From: Pseudomonadota bacterium
GTDB lineage: Bacteria; Pseudomonadota; Gammaproteobacteria; Xanthomonadales; Xanthomonadaceae
DNA length: 64,000 bases
Reading direction: 5' to 3'
Assembly (NCBI GenBank): GCA_023390905.1
Contig: JAEWBY010000090.1
Coordinates: 1-64,000 of the forward strand
A model generated the notes under the pieces. The model searched no databases. It was not told the origin of the DNA and saw nothing but the letters and a program-made list of their open reading frames with translations. Each line of letters starts with the position of its first letter. Within the stretch, counting starts at the first letter, position 1. The position numbers were made by a program, and so were the translations under genes. This document shows, piece after piece, positions 26,005-34,061 of the stretch.

Positions 26005-28121
26005 AGAAGATCCGCTTCGGCCTGCAGGCCCGCTTCCTGACCGCGATGACGTTGATGCTGGCGGTCGTGATCGCGCTGCTGGCCACGCTGTTGCACCGGC
26101 AGAAGGAGATGCAGCAGGAGGTGGCCGACGCCGCCCGCGAGGCCATGCATGGCATGGTCGAGGACAGCCTGCGCCGCCACGGCGAGGCGACCGTGGACCA
26201 GCTCGCCGACGCCCTGACCAATCCGCTGTACTACTTCGATCTGGACACCATTGGCCGGCTGGTGCGGTCCGCCCAGCGCGAGCCGGACGTCAAGTACGTG
26301 CTGGTCTTCGATCCGCAGGGACGCATCATCCACGACGGCACTGAAGAGATCGCGGTCTACGGCCAGCAGATGAACGATCCGCTGGCGTACGAAGCGGTCA
26401 GCACCAGCGATCTGCATACGCAGTGGTCGCCGCAGATCGTCGACATCTCCGAGCCGATCATGATCGGCAACGAGCGCATCGGCGGCGTGCGCGTGGGCTT
26501 CTCGCTCACGTCGGTGCGGGCGCATGAGGAGCGCGCGGTGACCTCGGCCCGCACGCGGCTGGAAGAACTGGGCCGTCGCCATCTGCTGTGGGTGGCCGCG
26601 CTGCTGGCCGCGCTGGTCGCCGCCTGCGTGGCGATCATGGTGTACGCGCAGCGCACGCTGGTGCGGCCGATTCGCCAGCTCGCCGATGCGGCGCACGCGA
26701 TCGAGGTCGGCAACTACAACAGCGAGCGGCCGGTCAGTCATCGCCAGGACGAAGTCGGCGAACTGGTGCGTGCCTTCAGCAGCATGAGCGACAGCATCGC
26801 GCGCCACGATCGCGATGTGCGCCGGATGGCCTACACCGATTCGCTTACCGGGCTGACCAACCGCCTGGCTTTCCGCGAAAGCCTCGACCATCGCCTGATG
26901 ATGTTGCGTGGCGCCGGCCGCCAGCTGGCGCTGCTGTTCGCCGACATCGACGATTTCAAGCGCGTCAACGACACCCTCGGGCATGAAGCCGGCGATGAAG
27001 TGCTGCAACAGTTCGCCAATCGCATCCGCGAAGCGGTGGACACGCTCGGCGGCGACGATGCGCTGCTGGCGCGTTTCGGCGGCGATGAATTCGTCATCCT
27101 GATCCAGGACGGCGACGTGCGCGCGGCGGCGACGCGGCTGGCCGAACGGCTGGTCACCGAACTCGGACGGCCGATCGTCATCCAGGATCGCCAGGTCTTC
27201 CTCGGCACCTCGATCGGCATCACGCTGTTCCCGGAGGATGCGTCCGGCGCGACCGCGCTGATGAAGAATGGCGACATCGCCATGTACCAGGCCAAGGTCG
27301 CCGGCAAGAACTGCTACCGCTTCTACAGCCGCGCGATGGATCAGGCGGTGGAGCGGCGCGTGCGGATGGAACAGGAACTGCGCGGCGCATGGGAACGCGG
27401 TGAACTGAGCCTGCTGTATCAACCGGTGTTCCGCCTGTCCGACAGCCGCATCGTCGGCGCCGAGGCGCTGCTGCGCTGGCAGCATCCGGAACTGGGCATG
27501 GTCGCGCCGTCGGTCTTCATCGACGTGGCCGAGCAGAGCGGTCTGATCGAAACCATCGGTCCGCGCGTGCTGCGCGCGGCGTGCACGGCCGCGGCACGCT
27601 GGAGCGCGGATCGCGATCCGATGGATCAGTTGTTCGTGTCGGTCAATGTATCCCCGCGCCAGTTGCGCAGCGGCGATCTGCCGGAGGTCGTGGCCGAATG
27701 CCTGCGCGAAACCGGGCTGGCGTCCTCGCGACTGCATCTGGAACTGACCGAGACCGCCGTGATCGCCGACGAAGCGCACGCCAGCGCGCTGCTTGCGACC
27801 TTGCACCGCACCGGCGTGAAGGTGTGGCTGGACGATTTCGGCACCGGTTTCTCCGGCCTGAGCCATCTGCGCCGCGTGCCGGTGGACGGCGTCAAGATCG
27901 ATCGCAGTTTCATCGCCGACATGCTGCGTGATCCCGATGACCTGGCGCTCACCAGCGCGATCATCGCCATGGCGCACTCGCTGGGCATCACCGTGGTGGC
28001 CGAAGGCGTGGAGAAGGAAGGGCAGTTCAGCATGCTGCGCGAACGCGGCTGCGATCTGGCGCAGGGCTACTGGCTGGGCTATCCGGTGACGGCCGCGGAG
28101 TTCGGGCAGCTCATCGTCTGA
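26001..28121 (+). CDS. membrane HAMP-GGDEF-EAL cyclic-di-GMP enzyme
   Basis: Bifunctional-type protein of 706 residues. TM1 spans about 8-30, a periplasmic domain about 33-192, TM2 about 194-217, then HAMP about 215-268, GGDEF about 275-435 and EAL about 450-700. The cyclase motif ARFGGDEF (about 360-364) is intact, but there is no RxxD inhibitory site five residues before it. The EAL domain keeps EALLRW (about 487), NVSPRQL, LELTETAV, DDFGTGFSGLSHL, KIDRSF and AEGVE, so hydrolysis is possible. The start overlaps the stop of the PhnD-like gene by four bases, suggesting a signalling pair. Net activity cannot be deduced. Confidence 0.9.
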   Translation: MKKIRFGLQARFLTAMTLMLAVVIALLATLLHRQKEMQQEVADAAREAMHGMVEDSLRRHGEATVDQLADALTNPLYYFDLDTIGRLVRSAQREPDVKYVLVFDPQGRIIHDGTEEIAVYGQQMNDPLAYEAVSTSDLHTQWSPQIVDISEPIMIGNERIGGVRVGFSLTSVRAHEERAVTSARTRLEELGRRHLLWVAALLAALVAACVAIMVYAQRTLVRPIRQLADAAHAIEVGNYNSERPVSHRQDEVGELVRAFSSMSDSIARHDRDVRRMAYTDSLTGLTNRLAFRESLDHRLMMLRGAGRQLALLFADIDDFKRVNDTLGHEAGDEVLQQFANRIREAVDTLGGDDALLARFGGDEFVILIQDGDVRAAATRLAERLVTELGRPIVIQDRQVFLGTSIGITLFPEDASGATALMKNGDIAMYQAKVAGKNCYRFYSRAMDQAVERRVRMEQELRGAWERGELSLLYQPVFRLSDSRIVGAEALLRWQHPELGMVAPSVFIDVAEQSGLIETIGPRVLRAACTAAARWSADRDPMDQLFVSVNVSPRQLRSGDLPEVVAECLRETGLASSRLHLELTETAVIADEAHASALLATLHRTGVKVWLDDFGTGFSGLSHLRRVPVDGVKIDRSFIADMLRDPDDLALTSAIIAMAHSLGITVVAEGVEKEGQFSMLRERGCDLAQGYWLGYPVTAAEFGQLIV

Positions 28122-28227
28122 AGCCGGCTGACGCAGGCGCGGCTCCGTTCGATGTCCAGCCTCGTCTCCGCAGGCTCCTCTTTGCCACGGAAGCCGCTCC
28201 TGCAAGCAGAACGAGGTGCTGGAACGG

Positions 28228-28872
28228 TCAGCCGAACCAGCGATGGAACATCGCGGTCGTGGCGCCCACCAGTTCGCCTGACAGCACGCCGAACACGATC
28301 ACCGCGATGCTGCCGGCGCACCACGCCACCAGCATCAGCGCGCCGTCGCGCTCCAGCAGCGCCAGCGCGAACAGCAGCAGCAACACACCGAACACGTAGT
28401 TGGTGAAGGGAATCGGCAGCGCGAGCAGGATGCCCAGCAGGACCAGCAGCAAGCCGGTGAACGACAGCGCAATCTTGTGATCGAGCACGCCGTGCATGCG
28501 CGGACGCACCACCTTTTCCAGCCGCGTCAGCCACGGCGCAAGCCGCTTGCGGAAGGTGATGAGGGCGCTGCGGTGCGGCCCGCGGCGCGCGAGGAACCCC
28601 GGCAACCACAGCTTGCCCAGACCAATCAGCAACTGCGCGCCAATCAGGATGACCAGCGGCCCGCCGATTGCACCGCCCACGCCGGGAATCGGAATGAAGG
28701 CCGGCAGCACCGCGATGAACAGCAGCAGCCCGAAGGCGCTCTGGCCGAAACCGGACAGCAGATCGCCCAATCGCAGCACGGCCGCCGGATCGCCGATCGC
28801 GAAATCGTCGAGCATCGCGCGGACGCCGACATGGCGCGCGGGCTCGCCCGCGTCCACGTCAGGCCGCGGCAT
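28228..28872 (-). CDS. ExoD family exopolysaccharide-related membrane protein
   Basis: Membrane protein of 214 residues matching the ExoD family (exopolysaccharide synthesis). Several helices are visible, including FGLLLFIAVLPAFIPIPGVGGAIGGPLVILIGAQLLIG (helix-Pro-Gly signature) and paired helices around 145-185 plus one near the C-terminus. The start at MPRPDVDAGEP is behind GAAGG. Its first 14 bases overlap the end of the CorC-like gene, so the two are probably co-transcribed. The family's biochemical function is unknown. Confidence 0.8.
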   Translation of the reverse strand: MPRPDVDAGEPARHVGVRAMLDDFAIGDPAAVLRLGDLLSGFGQSAFGLLLFIAVLPAFIPIPGVGGAIGGPLVILIGAQLLIGLGKLWLPGFLARRGPHRSALITFRKRLAPWLTRLEKVVRPRMHGVLDHKIALSFTGLLLVLLGILLALPIPFTNYVFGVLLLLFALALLERDGALMLVAWCAGSIAVIVFGVLSGELVGATTAMFHRWFG

Positions 28873-30169
28873 CCTCTTCGCCTTCTTCCACCACACGCTG
28901 CAACAACAGCTTGTCCACGCGCGCGCCGTCCAGATCGACCACCTCGAAGCGCCAGCCGTCCAGTTCGAACCACTCGCCCACGTGCGGGATGCGGCCGAAG
29001 CGTTCGATCACCAGGCCGGCGATCGTGTTGTATTCGTCATCGTCCGGCAGGTCCACGCCGCCGAGCAGTTCGCGCAGATCGTCATTGGGCAGCGAGCCAT
29101 CCACCAGCAGCGAACCGTCATCGCGCATGACCACCAGCGCGTCTTCCTCGGTGTTTTCCGCCGCCTGCAGGCGACCGACCACGGCGCCCATCAGATCGCT
29201 CAGCGTGACCAGACCCTGGATCTCGCCGTATTCGTCCACCACCAGCGCCAGCGACTGTTGTTCCTCGCGGAAGATTTCCAGCAGCTTCATCGCATGCGTG
29301 GATTCGGACACGAACAGCGTGTCGCGCAACTGCTCGAACAGATGTTGCGGATTGCTGGGATCCATGCGCGTGATGAGCGACTTCACCTCGAGGATGCCGG
29401 CGATGTCCTGATCGCTGCCGCGGTAGACCGGGTAGCGCGAGAAGCGGTGTTCGCGCATGACTTCGATATTGCGCTCGGGCGTGGCCTGGGTATCGAGCCA
29501 GGCGATGCGGTTGCGCGGCGTCATCAGGCTGTCGGCGGTGCGATCGCCCAGCCGCATCACGCGGTTCATCATGTCGCGCTCGTGCTGATCGATCACGCCC
29601 TGCTCGTGGCTCTCGGTCACCAGCAGGCGGATTTCCTCTTCGGTCACCGCGCCGCGCGCGTCATCCTTGATGCCGAGCATGCGCAGCACGCCACGGTTGA
29701 TGGCGCCCAGCGTCATGACGATCGGCTTGGCAAAGCGCGACAGCCAGTACAGCGGAATCGCCACCACCGCCGCGATGGACTCCGGATTGGTCAGCGCCAG
29801 CCGTTTGGGGATCAGCTCGCCGAAGATCACCGAACTGGCGGTGATGAGCGTGACCGCGGTGGCGGTGCCGATGGTGGCGGCGTAACTCTGCGCGGACGGC
29901 CAGAAGTCGGTCAGCCAGGCGGCGATGAGCGTGCCGATGGCCTCGCCGCCGAACATGCCGGTGAGGATGCCCAGGCCGGTGATGCCGACCTGCACGGTCG
30001 ACAGCAGGTTGTCCGGATGCTCGGCCAGATGCAGCGCCAGGCGCGCGCCGGTGCTTTCCTGCGCCATCTGCTTCAGCCGCAGCTTGCGCGAGGTCATCAG
30101 CGCCATCTCCGACAGTGCGAAGAAGGCGTTCAGGACAATCAGGGCGGCCACGATCAGCAGCTCAAGCAC
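28859..30169 (-). CDS. HlyC/CorC family (CNNM-CBS) transporter
   Basis: Protein of 436 residues with the full domain order of the hemolysin-like CorC/CNNM family. It has an N-terminal CNNM domain with four helices (about 1-180, LNAFFALSEMALM, TLVQVGITGLGILTG-like segment and IFGELIPKRLA), two CBS domains (about 205-330, with DSLMTPRNRI and SRYPVYRG) and the C-terminal CorC/HlyC domain (about 345-425, TIAGLVIERFGRIP.VGE). Relatives export divalent cations such as magnesium. The ATG is used as start. The ExoD gene follows with overlap. Confidence 0.93.
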   Translation of the reverse strand: MLELLIVAALIVLNAFFALSEMALMTSRKLRLKQMAQESTGARLALHLAEHPDNLLSTVQVGITGLGILTGMFGGEAIGTLIAAWLTDFWPSAQSYAATIGTATAVTLITASSVIFGELIPKRLALTNPESIAAVVAIPLYWLSRFAKPIVMTLGAINRGVLRMLGIKDDARGAVTEEEIRLLVTESHEQGVIDQHERDMMNRVMRLGDRTADSLMTPRNRIAWLDTQATPERNIEVMREHRFSRYPVYRGSDQDIAGILEVKSLITRMDPSNPQHLFEQLRDTLFVSESTHAMKLLEIFREEQQSLALVVDEYGEIQGLVTLSDLMGAVVGRLQAAENTEEDALVVMRDDGSLLVDGSLPNDDLRELLGGVDLPDDDEYNTIAGLVIERFGRIPHVGEWFELDGWRFEVVDLDGARVDKLLLQRVVEEGEEDAAA

Positions 30170-30357
30170 GACGTGCCTCCGTGGTGGTCAGGGAGGACGC
30201 GAGCGAGGTTCCGTGCCGCGGGCGACAGTGCGTGGGGGATGAAGTGTCGTCTTCCATAGGGTCGCACCCTCGGGTGCCGGGGGAGTGTACCAAACCCGGG
30301 TCAAGGCCCGTGCACGCGGTCCGGGCGCGCCGACCGGGCGGCCGGGCGTCGCCAGAC

Positions 30358-30379
30358 CGGTCACTTAACCGTCATAATT
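30358..30379 (+). promoter_or_regulatory. PhoB-box-like site before DUF47-pit
   Basis: CGGTCAC (30358-30364), TTAA, CCGTCAT (30369-30375) and AATT are arranged as two GTCA-type heptamers at the 11-bp spacing with AT-rich tetranucleotides, the architecture of a PhoB box. CATAAT at 30373-30378 overlaps its end and could be the -10, which would fit repression rather than activation. The site is 42 bases before the DUF47 ATG. Confidence 0.6.
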
Positions 30380-30420
30380 CGCCCCGAGCCGTCCACCCCG
30401 CGACGGTTGGATTCGCCCCG

Positions 30421-31047
30421 ATGTTCTCGTTGCAGACCATTTTCGGCTCCGGCCAGCAGTTCTATACCCTGCTCGAAGAGGCCGCGCAGGCCGCCTACGA
30501 CAGCACCAAGGCGCTGCATTCGATGATGAAGGCCACCGATCGCCAGCCGGCGCTGGATGCCTTCAAGCTGGCGCGCCTGCGCGAGCGCGCCGCGTCGGAC
30601 AAGATCAGCCAGGCGCTGGTCGACAGCTTCATCACCCCGATCGAGCGCGAGGACATCGAAGCGCTGGGCTCGGCGCTGTACAAGATTCCCAAGCAGGTCG
30701 AGAAGTTCGCCGACCGCTACTCGCTGGCGCTGCAGCATCTGGAAGGCATCGATTTCGCGCCGCGCGCGGCGATGCTCGAACAGGCGGCCGCCGTGGTCGT
30801 GGAGATGGTCCACGAACTGAAGAAGATGAACCTGGATCGCATGACCGCGCTCAACGAGAAGCTGCGCGCGATCGAGAACGAGGCCGATCGCCTGATGCTC
30901 GAACTCTACCGGGACATCTATTCCGGCCGGCTGGATCACCTGCAGATGTTCCTGCTGAAGGAATTCTTCGAGATCCTCGAAAAGGCCATCGATCGCTGCC
31001 GCGAAGCCGGCGTGGTCGCCTACCAGATCGTGCTGAAGAACAGTTGA
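30421..31047 (+). CDS. DUF47 family PhoU-like protein (Pit accessory)
   Basis: Helical protein of 208 residues of the DUF47/PhoU-like family, the usual partner of Pit phosphate transporters. It is rich in Lys/Glu and alpha helix from end to end (EAAQAAYDSTKALHSMM, DFITPIEREDI-like FITPIEREDIEALGSALYKIP, EILEKAIDRCREAGVVAYQIVLKNS). The FITPIEREDI segment is diagnostic. Lying 50 bases before pit on the same strand, it likely modulates that transporter. In Sinorhizobium the equivalent orfA-pit pair is repressed by PhoB in low phosphate. Confidence 0.93.
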   Translation: MFSLQTIFGSGQQFYTLLEEAAQAAYDSTKALHSMMKATDRQPALDAFKLARLRERAASDKISQALVDSFITPIEREDIEALGSALYKIPKQVEKFADRYSLALQHLEGIDFAPRAAMLEQAAAVVVEMVHELKKMNLDRMTALNEKLRAIENEADRLMLELYRDIYSGRLDHLQMFLLKEFFEILEKAIDRCREAGVVAYQIVLKNS

Positions 31048-31097
31048 CGGCGACGGCCGTGCGCCCGCAGGCCGCACGCCGTGGATAAGGAATACAC

Positions 31098-32219
31098 ATG
31101 CTCACCCTGGTCCTGATCGTCATCCTGGCCGCGCTCGTCTTCGAGTTCATCAACGGCTTCCACGACACCGCCAATTCGATCGCCACCGTCGTCGCCACCA
31201 AGGTGCTGTCACCGGGCCAGGCGGTGATGCTGGCGGCGTTCACCAACCTGGTCGGCGCGCTGACCGGCACGGCCGTGGCCGCGACGATCGCCAAGGGCAT
31301 CGTCAACACCGATGTGGTCGACGCCAGTTCGCAGGTGATCCTCTGCGCGCTGCTCGGCGGCATCATCTGGAACCTCATCACCTGGTGGAAGGGGCTGCCG
31401 TCCTCGTCCTCGCATGCGCTGATCGGTGGCCTGTGCGGCGCCGCGCTCGCCGCCGCGCACAACAACTGGGATGCGCTGATCTGGTCGGAAACCGTAGGCG
31501 ACTGGGCCAAGAACAAGGGCCTGCTGTGGAAGGTGTTCCTGCCGATGGTGACCTCGCCGATCGCCGGCTTCCTGCTCGGCGTGATCGTGATGATGCTGCT
31601 GTGGGGACTAATCGCCGCGCTCTCGCGCGCCAAGGGCTGGCTGCGCCGGCTGTCGCGGCCGCATTTCGTCAACCGGTTCTTCGGCAAGGCGCAGATCCTG
31701 TCGGCCGCCTACATGGGCTACGCGCACGGTCACAATGATGCGCAGAAGACCATGGGCATCATCGCGTTGACGCTGTTCGGCGCCGAGGCCAGCGGTGCGC
31801 TCAACGATCTGCCGGGCTGGCTGGCGTTCCTGCATCCGGCCAGCGGCGACGAGAAGGACATCGCGATGTGGATCGTGCTGACCTGCGCGGTGGTGATGGC
31901 GCTGGGCACCGCGTCCGGCGGCTGGAAGATCATCAAGACGCTCGGGCACAAGATGGTCAAGCTGCATCCGATCAACGGATTCGCCGCCGAGACCAGCTCG
32001 GCCACGATCCTCACCGTCGCCGCGCATTTCGGCATGCCGGTATCCACCACGCACAGCATCTCCACCGCGATCATGGGCGTGGGCTTCGCCAAGAACCCGC
32101 GCGCGCTGAAGTTCAGCGTGGTCGAACGCATCATCTGGGCCTGGATCCTCACCATCCCCGCCGCCGGCGGCATCGCCTACGGCCTGCTCCGCCTGCTGGA
32201 ATTGATGGGGTGGGCGTGA
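31098..32219 (+). CDS. pit: inorganic phosphate transporter, Pit family
   Basis: Low-affinity proton or metal-phosphate symporter of the inner membrane, 373 residues with about ten helices. The first repeat signature FINGFHDTANSIATVVATKVL and the second repeat AYMGYAHGHNDAQKTMGI carry the paired GxxDxxN-type substrate motifs. GFAAETSSATILTVAAHFGMPVSTTHSISTAIMGVG is the conserved C-terminal half. It follows DUF47 in one operon and is followed by a terminator at 32341. Confidence 0.96.
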   Translation: MLTLVLIVILAALVFEFINGFHDTANSIATVVATKVLSPGQAVMLAAFTNLVGALTGTAVAATIAKGIVNTDVVDASSQVILCALLGGIIWNLITWWKGLPSSSSHALIGGLCGAALAAAHNNWDALIWSETVGDWAKNKGLLWKVFLPMVTSPIAGFLLGVIVMMLLWGLIAALSRAKGWLRRLSRPHFVNRFFGKAQILSAAYMGYAHGHNDAQKTMGIIALTLFGAEASGALNDLPGWLAFLHPASGDEKDIAMWIVLTCAVVMALGTASGGWKIIKTLGHKMVKLHPINGFAAETSSATILTVAAHFGMPVSTTHSISTAIMGVGFAKNPRALKFSVVERIIWAWILTIPAAGGIAYGLLRLLELMGWA

Positions 32220-32222
32220 AGC

Positions 32223-32430
32223 GGGGATTGGGGAGACGGGATTCGGGATTCGGGATTCGTGAGCAGGTAGCCGATAGCCGATAGCCGGGGAATCGGAAAT
32301 TGGAAATCGGTCAGGCGCGGTGATGCCACCGCCACCTCGAAAAAAAAAGCGCCGGTGCTGAGCCGGCGCTTTTTTGCTTCTGCTTTCGCTCTTGCTTTAG
32401 CAAATCCCGCATCCCGATTGCCGTCTCCCG
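32223..32430. repeat. 7-bp repeat arrays flanking a terminator
   Basis: Five plus-strand heptamers (GGGGATT, GGGGAGA, three CGGGATT) run from 32223 to 32257. A second heptamer unit TAGCCGA occurs three times at 32268-32288 (last copy TAGCCGG). Four inverted copies (AATCCCG, CATCCCG, ATTGCCG, TCTCCCG) lie at 32403-32430. The terminator at 32341-32376 sits between the two arms. Confidence 0.75.
32341..32376. terminator. bidirectional terminator between pit and the YbjN-like gene
   Basis: Stem AGCGCCGG / CCGGCGCT, with a run of eight A before and six T after, so it works in both directions and separates the convergent genes. Confidence 0.9.
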
Positions 32431-32434
32431 GCTT

Positions 32435-32845
32435 TCAAAGCAAATCGCCTTCCGCCGAGAGCGCACGTTCCATGCTGTCGCCGAGGCCGCCGATTTCCAG
32501 CACGAGGCGGTCGACTTCGGCGGCGGTCAGGCCGTCGTAGGGACGGTTCTCGCACAGTTGCAGATAGGGCACGCCGTCGAGTTCACCGATCGCCAGATAG
32601 CCCACGCTGCTCTGCCAGTTGAAGGCGAGGGCGCGGCGCGCGTCGATGCCGGTGATCGGCGCGATCACCGTGCTCACGCGCAGGTAGTTGCGCTCGTCAT
32701 CGTTGTGCAGCTCCGAAAGGAAGATGGCCTGGTGCCGCGTGCCGTTGTCGAGCGAAAGTTCGACGCAGGCCACGTAGGGCTCCTGCACGGAGACCCGATA
32801 ACCAGAGGTCAGCAGGTGGCTGCGGATCTTTTCGAAGTTCTTCAT
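32435..32845 (-). CDS. YbjN-like small cytosolic protein
   Basis: Protein of 136 residues without membrane segments. It begins MKNFEKIRSHLLTSGYRVSVQEP and has a mixed alpha/beta pattern with LAFNWQSSVGYLAIGELDGVPYLQLCENRPYDGLTAAEVDRLVLEIGGLGDSMERAL. This resembles the YbjN / type III secretion chaperone-like fold, but the match is by pattern only. AGGGA lies six bases before the second ATG, which is therefore preferred to the ATG two codons upstream. The function is unknown; it is convergent with pit across the terminator. Confidence 0.65.
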   Translation of the reverse strand: MKNFEKIRSHLLTSGYRVSVQEPYVACVELSLDNGTRHQAIFLSELHNDDERNYLRVSTVIAPITGIDARRALAFNWQSSVGYLAIGELDGVPYLQLCENRPYDGLTAAEVDRLVLEIGGLGDSMERALSAEGDLL

Positions 32846-32952
32846 GTTCATTCCCTGGCGCGTGCCCGGCTATGGTAGGCCGGTTGGCGCAGCCGGGGTA
32901 GCCTGCGCTTGCGGTCAACGTCCACACTTCGCGCTCCGGTCCGGACACTGCC

Positions 32953-33285
32953 ATGGAATCCACCCCCGAAACACGCATCCTCGCCGCCATCCGGGCGATT
33001 CCGCGCGGGCACGTCGCCGGCTACGGCGAAGTCGCGCGGCGCGCGGGTCTGCCCGGGCGTGCGCGGCTGGTGGCGCGCATCCTCAGCCAGAACAACGACC
33101 CGCGGCTGCCTTGGCATCGCGTGCTGCGATCGGATGGACGCATCGCGTTTCCCGAAGGTTCGCAGGGTTATCGCGAACAGAGCCAGCGCCTGCGCGCCGA
33201 AGGCGTGCGGGTGGAGCAGGGGCGTGTGCGAGGCGTGAAGGCCGCGCGTGATCTCGACGAGGCGCTGTGGGGGCCTTCACGCTGA
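32953..33285 (+). CDS. MGMT-family DNA-binding protein, alkyltransferase-like (Atl)
   Basis: Protein of 110 residues made only of the DNA-binding domain of O6-alkylguanine-DNA alkyltransferases. IPRGHVAGYGEVARRAG and ARILSQNNDPRLPWHRVLRSDGRI follow the family. The catalytic Cys of PCHRV is replaced by Trp54 (PWHR, residues 53-56), the hallmark of alkyltransferase-like proteins, which flag alkylated guanine for nucleotide excision repair rather than repairing it. It sits between a YbjN-like gene and a rhomboid protease without evident linkage. Confidence 0.9.
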   Translation: MESTPETRILAAIRAIPRGHVAGYGEVARRAGLPGRARLVARILSQNNDPRLPWHRVLRSDGRIAFPEGSQGYREQSQRLRAEGVRVEQGRVRGVKAARDLDEALWGPSR

Positions 33286-33329
33286 GCTGTGATTATCATG
33301 CTCGGCGTCCCCACCGAGATCCGTCCGCG

Positions 33330-33995
33330 ATGCTCCCACAGATTCTTCCCGTCACGCGCGCCCTGTTGATCGCCAACGTCGTGGTGTTCCTGCTGCAACT
33401 GGTCCTGGGCAGCGCACTGGACACGTTCCAGTTGTGGCCGATCAACCTGACCGGACTGGATTCGCCCTATCCCTCGTTCATGCCGTGGCAGTTGCTGACC
33501 GCCGGTTTCATGCATGATCCGCAGAACCTCATGCACCTGCTGTTCAACATGCTGGCGCTGTGGATGTTCGGCTCTCCGCTGGAAGCCACGTGGGGCGAAA
33601 AGCGCTTCCTGACGTATTTCCTGGTCTGCGTGATCGGCGGCAACCTGTGCCAGCTCGGACTGGCGACCTGGATGATGAGCGAACGGCACGTGGTCTATTC
33701 GACGCTGGGTGCTTCAGGCGGTGTGTACGGCCTGCTGCTCGGCTTCGGCATGCTGTTCCCGAACCAGCGCATGATCATCTTTCCGATTCCGATGGAAATC
33801 CGCGCACGCACGCTGGTCATCATCTACGGTGCGCTGGCGGTGCTGTTCGCGCTCACCGGATCGCAGGGCGGCGTGGCCCACCTGGCGCACCTGGGCGGCA
33901 TGCTGTTCGGATGGATGATGATCCGCTACTGGCGCGGGCAACCGCCGTTCGGCAAGCGCCGTCCGCCGGGCCCGCGCATGCGCATCGTCAAGTGA
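33330..33995 (+). CDS. rhomboid family intramembrane serine protease
   Basis: Membrane protein of 221 residues with about six helices. The catalytic dyad is complete: Ser129 in LGASGGVYGLLLG and His187 in VAHLAHLGGMLFGW. HLLFNMLALWMFGSPLE (with the oxyanion Asn) and the WR-like loop before it support the family. The start MLPQILPVTRALLIANVVVFLLQ is preferred over a frame extending upstream. The protease cuts membrane proteins within the bilayer. Its substrates are unknown. The downstream terminator is shared with the convergent M13 gene. Confidence 0.93.
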   Translation: MLPQILPVTRALLIANVVVFLLQLVLGSALDTFQLWPINLTGLDSPYPSFMPWQLLTAGFMHDPQNLMHLLFNMLALWMFGSPLEATWGEKRFLTYFLVCVIGGNLCQLGLATWMMSERHVVYSTLGASGGVYGLLLGFGMLFPNQRMIIFPIPMEIRARTLVIIYGALAVLFALTGSQGGVAHLAHLGGMLFGWMMIRYWRGQPPFGKRRPPGPRMRIVK

Positions 33996-34011
33996 CGATG
34001 ATGGAGTGAAC

Positions 34012-34042
34012 GAAAAACGGCGCGTTTTCCGCGCCGTTTTTT
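34012..34042. terminator. bidirectional terminator between the rhomboid and M13 genes
   Basis: Stem AACGGCGCG / CGCGCCGTT with a TTTTC loop, preceded by A-run 34013-34017 and followed by T-run 34037-34042. Confidence 0.9.
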
Positions 34043-34061
34043 CATCCGCAGTGCGAGTGGA

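Noticed and set aside
30170..30357. Manganese-type (yybP-ykoY) riboswitch before the CorC-like gene
   Set aside because: The conserved loop sequences of that riboswitch are not present on the minus strand here.
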